The notes under the pieces were generated by a model. That model saw only the letters and a list, made by a program, of their open reading frames with translations, made no database searches and was not told where the DNA came from. 64,000 nt of DNA from Candidatus Nitrospira allomarina (GTDB lineage: Bacteria; Nitrospirota; Nitrospiria; Nitrospirales; UBA8639), in the NCBI RefSeq assembly GCF_032050975.1, contig NZ_CP116967.1, positions 496,001-560,000 of the forward strand. Reading direction: 5' to 3'. This document shows, piece by piece, positions 18,434 to 28,337 of the stretch (positions are counted from its first letter, which is position 1; each line of letters opens with the position of its first letter). The position numbers and the translations under genes were made by a program.

Positions 18434-18509
18434 TGAATGTTATGACGTTTGATTTTTTTATGAGTCCCTGGCGGCTTAAGCCCAACCGTTTGGCCGTTTG
18501 GACCTGATT
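18434..18509 (-). pseudogene. Duplicated fragment of the AAA+ regulator's HTH coding end
   Basis: These 76 bases are an almost exact copy of 18728-18804, which encodes the recognition helix-turn-helix of the neighbouring regulator (NQVQTAKRLGLSRQ, then LIKKIKRH). The copy has one base change and one deletion in the T/A run, which shifts the frame. Flanking bases are unrelated. It is a dead fragment left by a partial duplication or recombination. The rest of 18510-18687 shows nothing clear. Confidence 0.85.
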
Positions 18510-18687
18510 CGCATTGCTCTTCTCCTAATGGTAATCAATTACATCCACATCATCCGCCTGACCATTTACAGACTGGAAAATGATCCGCCAGATTTCTGAA
18601 AACCACACAACCAAAAAACGCGCCAAATCGCCTTTAGGAGTTGGAAGAGCCCGGTGTCTCGGTAAGGATTTTGGCCGGAAGGAGCCG

Positions 18688-20253
18688 TCAGGGGGATTCG
18701 TAGACTTCATCACGCAAGTTGTTGACCTGAATGTTATGACGTTTGATTTTTTTGATGAGTCCCTGCCGGCTTAAGCCCAACCGTTTGGCCGTTTGGACCT
18801 GATTGAACCGGCAGGCCAACAAGGTCTCCTTGATCATACGCTGCTCCAATTCATCGACGGCTTGATGAAGACTCCGGCCTTTCGAATCTATGGTGCCTCC
18901 GGTCGTTTGAACAGGGCATCGGATGCCTTCTTCGAGCGCATCCTCGTTTATCGTGGTTCCACGGACCATGACCATTAGCCGTTTGATTTCATTCTCTAAT
19001 TGCCGGATATTTCCCGGCCAGGAATATTCCATGAATCGCTGCATGGCCTTGGCGGACAGTTTTTTCCTGGGTCGATCCATCTGCGAGCTGTAGAGGTCCA
19101 GAAAATAATTGACGAGCAGGGGGATATCTGCCGGGATCTCCCGTAAGGCCGGCGTATGCACATGAACGACTTTGAGACGGTAATAGAGATCGTCTCGAAA
19201 CATGCCGGCTTTAATAGCGGCATCTAAATTTTTATTAGTGGCCGCAATGATCCGGATATCGAGGGGAACGGACTCTCGCTTTCCCACCGGCTCGACGGCC
19301 CGCTCCTGCAGCACCCGTAATACTTTGGCCTGGGCGCTTACGCCCAGATCTCCGATTTCATCCAAAAACAGCGTGCCCTTGTTGGCCTGTTCAAATTTGC
19401 CTATTCTGGCCTCCACGTCGGTCGCCGTGCCTTTGCTGATGCCGAATAATTCACTTTCGATCAACGTTTCGGGGAGGGCGGCACAATTGATCGCGACAAA
19501 CGGTTGACGGGCTCGAGGGCTATTGTAATGAATGGCTTTAGCCACCAATTCCTTTCCGGTTCCGTTTTCTCCGGTAATAAGCACATCCACTGAACTATCC
19601 CGGACCTGATCGATGATTCTGATCAGTCGCTGCATGGGCAGGCTGTTTCCCATCAGCTTTTTCGTGGAGTACTGTCCTTCGACCTCTTTCCACAAATGCG
19701 CGTTTTCCTGTTGCAACCGTTCGCGTTCCCGCCGCAATTGTTCCATGACATGGAATTTCTGAAGAGGGATGGCGATGCGATCAACCAACGCCTGAGCCAC
19801 CATTTCATCCTGGGCGGTAAAATCCTTGCCCTTTTTATTCACGGCTTCAAAGACTCCAATGATGTCGCCGGTTCTGTCCCGAACCGGCAACGCCATCAGG
19901 GTCTGCGTTTGCCGCTTGATTTGTGCGTCGATGCCTGAAAAAAATCTTGAGTCCGATTGCACATCTTTGACATTAATCAACTCTCCGGACGCTACACAGG
20001 CGCCCGCAATTCCCAAGCGAGCATCCAGGCGCAGTAGCCGTCCACTTACCGGGAGAGGAAACCACAGCTCACATTCCTTCCGATCCAGAAGAAACACACT
20101 GATTCCCTCCGCCTGCAATAACCGGCGGGATTCTTTTTCAATGAGTTGTAACAAGGTTTGTAATTCCTGCTCCTGGTTGATCTGAAGCAGAAATGTTTCA
20201 GGGAGGTCTATACTCTTGTGAGAGATTTCCTCTTTTCCGGATCGACTCGCCAT
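18688..20253 (-). CDS. GAF-AAA+-Fis regulator of the NtrC class with altered GAFTGA loop
   Basis: About 521 residues: an N-terminal GAF sensor domain (about 25-165), a coiled linker, an AAA+ domain with Walker A GENGTGKE and Walker B GTLFLDEIGD, and a Fis-type HTH at the end (FNQVQTAKRLGLSRQG). There is no receiver domain. The loop that normally reads GAFTGA and contacts sigma-54 reads GTATDV here (bases 19414-19431), so activation through sigma-54 is doubtful. It may bind DNA and use ATP without classical open-complex formation. The start at 20253 is preferred (AGGAA upstream, conserved sequence begins); a TTG at 20310 would add 19 residues. It is the last gene of the minus-strand signalling array. 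Confidence 0.87.
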   Translation of the reverse strand: MASRSGKEEISHKSIDLPETFLLQINQEQELQTLLQLIEKESRRLLQAEGISVFLLDRKECELWFPLPVSGRLLRLDARLGIAGACVASGELINVKDVQSDSRFFSGIDAQIKRQTQTLMALPVRDRTGDIIGVFEAVNKKGKDFTAQDEMVAQALVDRIAIPLQKFHVMEQLRRERERLQQENAHLWKEVEGQYSTKKLMGNSLPMQRLIRIIDQVRDSSVDVLITGENGTGKELVAKAIHYNSPRARQPFVAINCAALPETLIESELFGISKGTATDVEARIGKFEQANKGTLFLDEIGDLGVSAQAKVLRVLQERAVEPVGKRESVPLDIRIIAATNKNLDAAIKAGMFRDDLYYRLKVVHVHTPALREIPADIPLLVNYFLDLYSSQMDRPRKKLSAKAMQRFMEYSWPGNIRQLENEIKRLMVMVRGTTINEDALEEGIRCPVQTTGGTIDSKGRSLHQAVDELEQRMIKETLLACRFNQVQTAKRLGLSRQGLIKKIKRHNIQVNNLRDEVYESP

Positions 20254-20424
20254 GGCGGTGTTCCTGAAAATTCCGTTGAGCCCACACCGCTGGACAGCGG
20301 GAAGCATCAACTGTACACATTATGACCAGGTGTGAATGGAGAAGGCAACTACCCGCCCAGCCTTCCCATTCTCTGTTCACTGAAAGAGACTATCCTCTTA
20401 CCATTCAAAATCCCAGGCCAAGAC

Positions 20425-22395
20425 CTATCCCCTAGCTTGTTCGATGGAAGTCACCGAACATGGTTCCAGACTGCCCGTCTTCGTGAACAACCGGTAAACG
20501 GAAATGCGCTTGGCTTTCCCCCTTAATGTGATCATGCCGACTTCTTTGAGTCTCCATGGATGGTCCCCGAGGTAATGTTTGGTGGTCTCACCAATAAGAA
20601 TCCGGCAGACTTCATCTTTGGGCCAGGTCTCCAACGAGTCTTTTTGGAAACTTTCCAACCGAGAGGCAACATTCACGGAGTCTCCAATGGTTGTAAATTT
20701 CAATCGTTGTTCACTGCCCAGACTTCCGACGACCACCGGCCCCGTTTGAATGCCAATCCGCATCCGCACCTCGGGCAACCCCTGCTGCTGCCATTGAGTA
20801 TTGAGATGTCGCATTTCCTGTTCCAAGGCCACGGCACAACTGACTGCATTGTTGACATCCTGCCGCTTGTCGGCTTCCATTTGCCCCAGCCGGAATACCC
20901 CGAAATCCGCTTTGATCATGTCTCCATGATAATCATCAACCATCCCGCCATGGTTGGTGATGATTTTCACCATGCGCTCCATGTAGGTGTTGAGCCAGTC
21001 CAGTACCGTGTCGGGTTCCATGTTTTCTGCCACAGTCGTGAACCCTTCCAGATCCGTAAACAATGTCGTCACCACCAATTTCTGTGGGCGTAACCGGCCC
21101 TTTTCCAAAAATTGTTCCCGCTTCTCCCAGACAGCCTGAGCCACTTCTGTAGAGACATGCCGGGAAAAAAGAGACATCAGGAGCGCCCGGTCCTGCTTTT
21201 CCTGATTCGAAAGCCAGGCTGTCACCACCATGGCATTAACGACCAATCCAATGACCGGCGGGATAAACGGGATCCACACCCCATACCTCATCCCGGTCAC
21301 CACCACTCCGCTTAGCAGCAGCATCCCCATGAGCATAGCCAGAGAGAAACGCCAGGCACCTCGAACCCACACGCCGATGAATCCTCCCCCGAGCACCCAA
21401 AGCCCGATCCAGGCTGCTTCCAGGGAATCTGGGAATGTCGCAATGGGGGCCTGGCCCTCTCCCTTCGCTAAGCGGAGCAGTTGGTGCACCATATATCCAT
21501 GCAGTTCAAGTCCGGGAATTGGGGGACACACCGTGAGTGTTCCGCATTGGGAGGTATAAAAATAATCTTTAACGCCCTGGGCGATAACCCCGACAAGCAC
21601 GATGTGGTCCTGAAGCAGCTCCGGATTGAACGTTCCGGCCAGTATGTCTCCAAAAGAAATGGTCGGAAAGACGTTCTTCCCCCGTTCAAGATCCAGCAGA
21701 TATTGATACCCCTGGGCATCGGCTTCCAAATACCCCCCATCATACGCTTCGAAAGGGCGAATGACCGTTTTCCCAAGTTGCAACCAATTAGAATTCTCAA
21801 TGGCCGGCTTGGGGACGATCTTCTCCTGCTGTAAATATTGAAGGGCCAGCAGCAAAGAAAATGACCGATAGAAATTGGTCCCATCATCCAGGAATAAGAG
21901 ACCACGGCGAACGATCCCGCCGGAATCAACGACCACATCGTTAAACCCGAGACGATCCGTGCCTTGCAATATGGCCGGACCGGGAATACCCCCCTTCTCA
22001 ATTTTTCCGAATTTCATGACCATCAGAATTTCCGGATGCGCCTCAAGTATCCGGTCCAATTCCTGCCGACCGGGCGGCACTTCCAAGTCCCGGTACATAT
22101 CCACTCCAATCGCTCGAGGGTAATGCGTCGCCATGACGTCCAGGGCCCGGGCAAGGACTGCATCCGTTACCGGCCAATGCCCTAATGTTCGAATATCCTG
22201 ATCCGTAATCGACACCAGCGTGATCGGAGGGTTCGACTGTTTAGTGGTCGGACGAAGACGCATTGACCAATCGTAGGCATCCAGTTCCGCGCTTTCCAGA
22301 AAGCCTTCCCACCGAAGCCCCATAACACCCAGAAAAACCAGGAAAGTTATGACCCCGATTTGAAATGCTGGAGAACGAAGAGGTGAATGGCCCAC
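20425..22395 (-). CDS. CHASE2-sensor class III adenylate/guanylate cyclase 1
   Basis: A 656-residue membrane protein: an N-terminal membrane segment (16-28), an extracytoplasmic CHASE2 domain (about 35-320; ITLVSITDQDIRTLGHWP, then HIVLVGVIAQGVKDYF), about three membrane helices (328-396), then a class III cyclase domain (about 440-640). Catalytic residues are intact: metal-binding Asp448 (FTDLEGFT) and Asp492 (HGDMIKADFG), with Asn575 and Arg579 in GDSVNVASRL. It should make cAMP or cGMP in response to a periplasmic cue. The start is GTG with AGGGGA upstream. It follows the first GAF kinase in the array and is paralogous to the protein at 24210-26570. Confidence 0.92.
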   Translation of the reverse strand: MGHSPLRSPAFQIGVITFLVFLGVMGLRWEGFLESAELDAYDWSMRLRPTTKQSNPPITLVSITDQDIRTLGHWPVTDAVLARALDVMATHYPRAIGVDMYRDLEVPPGRQELDRILEAHPEILMVMKFGKIEKGGIPGPAILQGTDRLGFNDVVVDSGGIVRRGLLFLDDGTNFYRSFSLLLALQYLQQEKIVPKPAIENSNWLQLGKTVIRPFEAYDGGYLEADAQGYQYLLDLERGKNVFPTISFGDILAGTFNPELLQDHIVLVGVIAQGVKDYFYTSQCGTLTVCPPIPGLELHGYMVHQLLRLAKGEGQAPIATFPDSLEAAWIGLWVLGGGFIGVWVRGAWRFSLAMLMGMLLLSGVVVTGMRYGVWIPFIPPVIGLVVNAMVVTAWLSNQEKQDRALLMSLFSRHVSTEVAQAVWEKREQFLEKGRLRPQKLVVTTLFTDLEGFTTVAENMEPDTVLDWLNTYMERMVKIITNHGGMVDDYHGDMIKADFGVFRLGQMEADKRQDVNNAVSCAVALEQEMRHLNTQWQQQGLPEVRMRIGIQTGPVVVGSLGSEQRLKFTTIGDSVNVASRLESFQKDSLETWPKDEVCRILIGETTKHYLGDHPWRLKEVGMITLRGKAKRISVYRLFTKTGSLEPCSVTSIEQARG

Positions 22396-22553
22396 GGAGA
22401 TCCCCTAATACAGCTCAGGCACGATATGAATGAACCAGAAAACGGGAAGATATCTGGTGTGTTTTGTTGGTCACCACAAGCAAGTACATGCTGAGGATGA
22501 TGCAATGAACGGGGAGAACTTTGTTCACGCTTCGTACCCGTTTTTCAAAAGAT

Positions 22554-23918
22554 TTAAGAAGACACGTGATCCGAAGAAAACGTGGTCGCCACTTCCATAG
22601 GCAAATGAATATGAAAAACGGTGCCTCTATTCACTTCACTCTCGACCCCGATGACTCCCGAATGCGCTTCGATGACATCCTTGACAATTTTGGTTCCTAA
22701 CCCGGTTCCACCCTGCTTCCGGCTTATCGCCCTAGTCGTGAATAACGTGTCTCGAATCTCAGCGGGCATGCCACGCCCGGTATCAATCACGGACACATGA
22801 ACCGTCTTTCCCATAGCTTCCATTTTTCCCGTTATCGTGATAGACCCGCCTTTGGGAACTTCGGAAATGGCGTTATTGACAAGGTTATAAAAGGCATTAA
22901 ACAGGCGGGATTCATCGGCTTGCATCACCGGCAAATCCAAAATTCCTTCATGAGCCAGAGAAATCCCTTTTTCTTGAGCGGCCAGTTTCAAGGTATCAAA
23001 CACCGAAGCAATCACATGGTGAAGCTTACAAGGGGCAAAGCGTGGAGGGCTCGTCAATCCCTTCACGCAATCGGCAATTTCTTTCACGCGCTCTTGAATC
23101 CGCTTCGCGTTATTGGCCACCATCCCAATGACTTCCAGGCATAATTCATAGCTCGCCCGGCCTTTGTCAGGATCAAACGCTGGAAGATCGGCGAAGACGT
23201 CATTCATCTCATCCCTCAGGAGTGAGGTCCCACACATGACCGGCATCAGCATATTTTTTACGTCATGCCCAATGTCTCCCAGGATTCGGGCCACTTCCGC
23301 TAATTTGGCTTCCTGAAATAATCGCGCCTGCTCAATGGCCAGTGCCGTGAAGGCCCCGATGATCATTAAGATAGCCACGTCGTCCTGATTTAACCTGTCC
23401 TCCCGCTTGTTCATCACCTCCAGGACGCCTATCGGATGTCCTTCCCATCGGTTCAGGGGAATGGCAATCAAGTCCCTGGTATGGAATCCGCTCAGTTGAT
23501 CGATTTTCTCAAGATGACGCTGATCCTCCTTCACATCTTTTATCACCACAGGTTCTCCTGTGGCGAAAACCGATCCCGCAATCCCTTGCGTCCACGGAAA
23601 TGCCGTTCCGGGCTTGAGTGGCTGGTCACCAATTGAATGGTAAAACACCAATTCCTTCGTTTCCGGATTGGCCAACAACACGGAACCGGCCCGGCAGTTC
23701 ACAACCTCCAAGGCTATCTTTAACCCCTGTTCCACCACATCTTCCACGCTGAGATGCTGAAAAAGCGCCTGGCTAATTCTCCGGGCCGCTTCCAGTTCCC
23801 GCTCTTTGCGATCCAATTGGTTCGAGGGATTCACATCCGGCTCCGGAATGATTTCAAGGTTGACCCGATTTTCACCATAGCCGTTCACATTTGGAGGGTT
23901 ATTGGAAAAGGGTAGCAA
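22554..23918 (-). CDS. GAF-domain sensor histidine kinase 1
   Basis: A roughly 454-residue soluble protein with a GAF domain (about 55-200), a phospho-acceptor helix with His218 in GDIGHDVKNML, and a HATPase domain with an N box (FYNLVNNAISEVP), a G1 box (DTGRGMP) and a G2 box (GGTGLGTKIVKDV). No membrane segment is seen, so it should sense a cytoplasmic signal or bind a partner. No receiver-domain protein is encoded nearby, leaving its phosphotransfer partner unknown. It is clearly paralogous to the kinase at 26754-28097. The N-terminus is uncertain: the first codon given is TTG without a good Shine-Dalgarno. Confidence 0.88.
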   Translation of the reverse strand: MLPFSNNPPNVNGYGENRVNLEIIPEPDVNPSNQLDRKERELEAARRISQALFQHLSVEDVVEQGLKIALEVVNCRAGSVLLANPETKELVFYHSIGDQPLKPGTAFPWTQGIAGSVFATGEPVVIKDVKEDQRHLEKIDQLSGFHTRDLIAIPLNRWEGHPIGVLEVMNKREDRLNQDDVAILMIIGAFTALAIEQARLFQEAKLAEVARILGDIGHDVKNMLMPVMCGTSLLRDEMNDVFADLPAFDPDKGRASYELCLEVIGMVANNAKRIQERVKEIADCVKGLTSPPRFAPCKLHHVIASVFDTLKLAAQEKGISLAHEGILDLPVMQADESRLFNAFYNLVNNAISEVPKGGSITITGKMEAMGKTVHVSVIDTGRGMPAEIRDTLFTTRAISRKQGGTGLGTKIVKDVIEAHSGVIGVESEVNRGTVFHIHLPMEVATTFSSDHVSS

Positions 23919-24209
23919 AATTTGAATAAAAAAGCTTATTGGGCAGTAAAGGGATCACACAGAAGGACGCGGTGTGTACCTGGTTTCATTCGACCCTTCG
24001 CGGACTGGCTCCTGCGCTCGCGGAGTCTAAATCAATAAGGGTAAAGAATGCAGGCTCTCGACGTTGACCCTTGAAACAGATTGGTGTTGGATCAGTTTGC
24101 GTCTGCATAGGGTCTCAGATGACGTCAATCTTACCGATTTGGTGCAAGGGCCTGAATAGGAAAGTCTTGCCAGGCTTCTTACAATTCTCCGTACACAAGA
24201 ATACAGGCA

Positions 24210-26570
24210 TTAGATGCCATGCTTATCAAATGAATTTCTGGACCCAGGCCAACGATTCGATCCGGAAGAGTCATGAACATTGGCTTGAAGCACATCCGAG
24301 AATAGGTCAGGGTCATAGTTTTCTATGGTCACCACTTTATCCCAAGGTTCAGGAGGTGGATTTTTGCTGTACTGCTCACAGAGCTGAAGATAAAATTCCG
24401 AAGGTCCATCTCCCTCGATATGGTTAAGACACTGAGAAAACAAATCTCGTGCAACATTCCAATCCTGCGTTCTAAATGCCCCGAGACCTTTGGCAAAGAT
24501 CCGACTCACTATCATTTGGTTTTGATCAGCCTCCTCCAGGCGACTGATGAGTTCGTGGAGGACAAACGGAGGCTCATGGCCTTTCAGCTTAAACTGTCCA
24601 AGCTCTCTAAAGAGAAAGGGTGCTTCAAGGCCATGGACGACATCACCCGTCACGGCAATTGTCGTTCCCATATATTTATTGCACCCTTTCACCCGGCAAG
24701 CCATATTCACGATCTCTCCGGCCGGGCGGTACTCAGCATAATCGACCGCCCTCTCCATGCCGATGGTAAACTGCCCGCTATGCAATCCGATCCTTGTGGG
24801 AAGACTGTATGGCCGTACCTCTTGGTTAAACCGATCAATCGATTTCGCAATATCCAAGGCTGCGAAGCACGCTTGCTTTCTCAGGCCCAGCTGATCCTGA
24901 TTCGCTTTCCAGATCGCAAGAGTCGAATTTCCCCTCAAATCGACAATGAGCCCACCATGGTGGCGAACAGGCGTAAAGAGCGCGTTAAAGTATTTCCCGA
25001 GTAGCACGCGCAATTCCTGAGGATTCACTTTTTCCGATAGGGTCGTATAATTCGCGGCCTCGGTAAACAAACAGGTTCCATAGACGACCCGAGGACCCCC
25101 CTTGAGATCGGCAAGGTCGTGAGATAGCGCATCCACCACATCATTGGGCAGGTGGTCCCCAAAAACCTTGCGCATATTCTTCCGCTCCTTATCAATCTGG
25201 TAAGAGTTCCACGAAACAGCACTCCCGAAGGCCAATGGCCCCTGCACCAACAACGGAATTACGAGGGGAGACCACGTAAAGGCGTCCTGAAATGCATAGG
25301 CAGCCCCCACGAGATATAAGAGACTCAAGCCAAGGACTGCGCCGGCTGCCATTACCGTTGAAAGCATCCGGCAAACAACCCCCACAAGCAGGCCCCACGA
25401 CAGGAGAAACAACACTTTGGCACGCAAGCTCATAGGTGTAACAGAAGAGTCCTCCAGCATGTTGGCAAAAACTGTGGCGGATATTTCCACGCCGCCAATA
25501 TAAACCCCATTTCCCTGAAAAAACATCGGGTAAAAACGATCCTTCCTTACCCCTGGCAAAATATCGGTACGTCCCACAAAGACGACTTTGCCTTTCAGAT
25601 CCGTTCGGGCGTCTCGGGTAGCGTCGGGCCGGGAATCCAGAACCTGATAATACGGAATGGTCGTAATGGTCCGTGAAGGTCCATAGAAATTGAGATAACG
25701 GCTTTGCGCGCTCCCGTAAACCTTGATCAGCGCCCTGAGCTGCTTGAAGTTCTTCGCTTTGGTTGGGCGGGGTCCCACATAGCTGAGGGCCCTGAGCATG
25801 TCTTCCGTTAGACGCGGATCGCTCTGAAAGAGTTTCCTGATATCCCGCACCAACTCCACCAGCCCTTTGCTTCTTCGTGCCGACTCAAAATCCTTGGGAA
25901 GTTGGCCGGTTACATTGGGGCGGACCTGCTCAAGGAGTTCAATAAACGGTTGATAGACGGGTGAAAAAAACAATTGGAGTGCCAGAATGGGAAAGATTGG
26001 GGCTTCGCCCGCTCCTTGTTGAAACATCCAATCCTGGTACACCTTAGCCGGCATACTTGAAAGCACAAACGGGCCGGTTCCGGCGGCCGCTTTCTTAAAG
26101 GCTGAAAATGGTTTGGAGATTTCCACGATGGTATCGGCATCATCCCGCGCCTCTACTATCATACCCGCGGGGACGTCCCCCGCGATCAGCGTTTCCGCCA
26201 ACACGACATTCCCGGCTCGTTGAATAGCTTTTTCAAAATATCCATCCTCCTCCGGCGATCGGGCTTCTAGAAAATTCACGTCGAAGATTATGACCCTCGC
26301 TCCGGCTTGCGCCAGCCGCTCCGTTAGCCGTGCATACAGAGAGCGAGGCCATTCATCGGGATTGTTTGGGACGTTGAAGTACGCTGAAGAATCATGATCA
26401 ATACGAATGACCACAACGTCAGTCGGTGGCGACCTGACACCCCGCAATTGGAACAAAAGGCCTAATCCAACATCTTCTTCTATACTGCGAGAAAGCGGGA
26501 CAACACTGAGGACAACTCCAACGATACCAATGAGCAGACCAAACAAACCGGCCTTTATGAGTTTGGCCAC
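24210..26570 (-). CDS. CHASE2-cyclase 2, probably catalytically impaired
   Basis: A 786-residue paralogue of the 20425-22395 protein: membrane segment (8-26), CHASE2 (about 35-365), several membrane helices (384-445), and a class III cyclase-like domain (about 490-680) with a further 100-residue tail. The two metal-binding aspartates are replaced: Glu504 (LFTEAANYT) and Asn548 (LRGNSTLAIW). Asn622 and Arg626 (VNMACR) remain. Two-metal catalysis should therefore be weak or lost, and it may instead be a sensor, a decoy or a partner subunit. The start is GTG with AAGAGG upstream. Confidence 0.88.
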   Translation of the reverse strand: MAKLIKAGLFGLLIGIVGVVLSVVPLSRSIEEDVGLGLLFQLRGVRSPPTDVVVIRIDHDSSAYFNVPNNPDEWPRSLYARLTERLAQAGARVIIFDVNFLEARSPEEDGYFEKAIQRAGNVVLAETLIAGDVPAGMIVEARDDADTIVEISKPFSAFKKAAAGTGPFVLSSMPAKVYQDWMFQQGAGEAPIFPILALQLFFSPVYQPFIELLEQVRPNVTGQLPKDFESARRSKGLVELVRDIRKLFQSDPRLTEDMLRALSYVGPRPTKAKNFKQLRALIKVYGSAQSRYLNFYGPSRTITTIPYYQVLDSRPDATRDARTDLKGKVVFVGRTDILPGVRKDRFYPMFFQGNGVYIGGVEISATVFANMLEDSSVTPMSLRAKVLFLLSWGLLVGVVCRMLSTVMAAGAVLGLSLLYLVGAAYAFQDAFTWSPLVIPLLVQGPLAFGSAVSWNSYQIDKERKNMRKVFGDHLPNDVVDALSHDLADLKGGPRVVYGTCLFTEAANYTTLSEKVNPQELRVLLGKYFNALFTPVRHHGGLIVDLRGNSTLAIWKANQDQLGLRKQACFAALDIAKSIDRFNQEVRPYSLPTRIGLHSGQFTIGMERAVDYAEYRPAGEIVNMACRVKGCNKYMGTTIAVTGDVVHGLEAPFLFRELGQFKLKGHEPPFVLHELISRLEEADQNQMIVSRIFAKGLGAFRTQDWNVARDLFSQCLNHIEGDGPSEFYLQLCEQYSKNPPPEPWDKVVTIENYDPDLFSDVLQANVHDSSGSNRWPGSRNSFDKHGI

Positions 26571-26753
26571 GAATGCCTCTTATCTGATTCTGGGAATCTC
26601 GTTCCTGAAAAAACCACCAGAACCGTCAGTACCCACTGTTCCATGTGGGCATTTCCAAACAACCTATTCCATCAGCTTCATTCTCGTCGGCCTCTGAGAA
26701 GCACGCACCAATCAGCCCTCCTCACAGTGGAAGGCCAGCCATCGGGACAATTT

Positions 26754-28097
26754 TCACAATCCCGGTGGAGGAGGGTGCACAGGAAGATGCAGATAAAACG
26801 TTGTACCTACACCCAGCTCACTTTCTACATCAATGCGTCCTCCATGGGCATCCACCACATCTTTGACAATTTTGGTCCCCAGCCCCGTCCCTTCCTGCTT
26901 GGTGGTGATGGCCTCGGAGTGAAAAAGGCGATCCCGCACGTCGGGACACATGCCCTGACCATTGTCCGAAACAGTGATGAGAATCCCCTCTCCCGGATTG
27001 TTCTCCTCTCCAGAAACCGAGATCACGCCTCCTCCGGGAATCTCCGGAATGGCATTGCTGATAAGATTGTAAAACGCGGTAAAAAGACGGTGTTCATCCG
27101 CTTCAATGACAGGGAGTGTGTCCAGACCGTCGGTTTCAAGTAGGACCGCGTGCTCCGCCGCATAGGTTTTAAGGGTTGCGAACACGGCCCTCACCACAGT
27201 GGAAATCTGGCAGGGAGCGAAATGGGGTGGACTCGTGACACCTTTGACCGCATCGGCAATTTCCCGCACGCGCCGTTGTATCCGCCTGGCATTGTTCACA
27301 ATCATCCTGGTGAGTTCCTGACAATTGGCATAACTGGTCTCAGCCCCTTTCATCTTCACTTCCATCCAATGAGGAAATTGCTCATCCAATTCATCCTCCA
27401 ATAATTGGGCCCCTGATAATACCGGCATCAACATATTCTTAATGTCATGACTGACATCACCCAACATTCGCACGATGACGGCGAGCTTCGCTTCGCGATA
27501 CAGACGGGATTGCTCAATCGAGTTAGCGGCAAAGGCGGACACAATTGTCAGGATGGCCACGTCTTCTTCATCAAGAAGCGATTCGCGTTTATTCAGGACT
27601 TCCAACACACCGATAGGCTTTCCTTCCCACCGTTTTAAGGGTAGAGCGATCATATCCCGTGTTACGTGCTCGGTTAACTCATCGATGGCTTTATAATGCC
27701 GTTGATCCCGTTTGGCATCCCGGACCACAATCGGCTGTCCGGAATGAAACACGGCCCCGGCAATCCCCTTGTCCCATGGAATCGCCGTTCCGGTTTCTAC
27801 CGGGCTGGCTCCAATGGAATGACGGAACACGAGTTCCTCGGAATCCTGACTCGCGAGAAGAATGGATCCGCTCTCCGCTCCAACAACCTCAAGCGCAGTG
27901 GTAAGTGTTTTTTCAACCAACTCATCGGTGTGGAGATTCTGGAAAAGCACTTCCGAGATGCGACAGGCCGCTTCCAACTCCCGGTTGCGCTGTATCAATC
28001 GTCGGTCTTCTATCCGGCGAGGATCTTTCCGCCGGTCCGGAACCGACATCTGAAACGAGGAGGATTTGTATATTAATTCCACAGATATTTCTCCCAT
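26754..28097 (-). CDS. GAF-domain sensor histidine kinase 2
   Basis: A 447-residue paralogue of the 22554-23918 kinase with the same layout: GAF domain (about 55-200), His217 in GDVSHDIKNML, and a HATPase domain (FYNLISNAIPEIPGGG; DNGQGMCPD; GTGLGTKIVKDVV). Similarity spans the whole protein, including the phospho-acceptor segment ending KNMLMPV. It precedes cyclase 2 by about 180 bases in the same direction, repeating the kinase-then-cyclase order seen for pair 1. It is soluble, its partner is unknown, and no receiver domain is encoded in the array. Confidence 0.9.
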   Translation of the reverse strand: MGEISVELIYKSSSFQMSVPDRRKDPRRIEDRRLIQRNRELEAACRISEVLFQNLHTDELVEKTLTTALEVVGAESGSILLASQDSEELVFRHSIGASPVETGTAIPWDKGIAGAVFHSGQPIVVRDAKRDQRHYKAIDELTEHVTRDMIALPLKRWEGKPIGVLEVLNKRESLLDEEDVAILTIVSAFAANSIEQSRLYREAKLAVIVRMLGDVSHDIKNMLMPVLSGAQLLEDELDEQFPHWMEVKMKGAETSYANCQELTRMIVNNARRIQRRVREIADAVKGVTSPPHFAPCQISTVVRAVFATLKTYAAEHAVLLETDGLDTLPVIEADEHRLFTAFYNLISNAIPEIPGGGVISVSGEENNPGEGILITVSDNGQGMCPDVRDRLFHSEAITTKQEGTGLGTKIVKDVVDAHGGRIDVESELGVGTTFYLHLPVHPPPPGL

Positions 28098-28337
28098 GAA
28101 GTTGCGTGAGCCATGCCCTACAGACTACCCACATGATTCATAAAATTTCATACAGCCGGTCAATGCATGGTTTGTTTCCACCTTAAATATTATTGCCTCT
28201 CACCCTTCTGGCTGCCCTTTTTCCTTTTGACGACGGATGAATGGGAAAGTGCCTTGATCAAATAACATTGAGGTACCGGCCATTCCTCTTGGCTCCCTTC
28301 TTTAATATCGACCATCGCCGGATAAGACGGCAGGTGG

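Noticed and set aside
20560-21093. 177-codon open frame on the plus strand
   Set aside because: It lies wholly opposite the cyclase domain of the CHASE2 cyclase, which has clear motifs.
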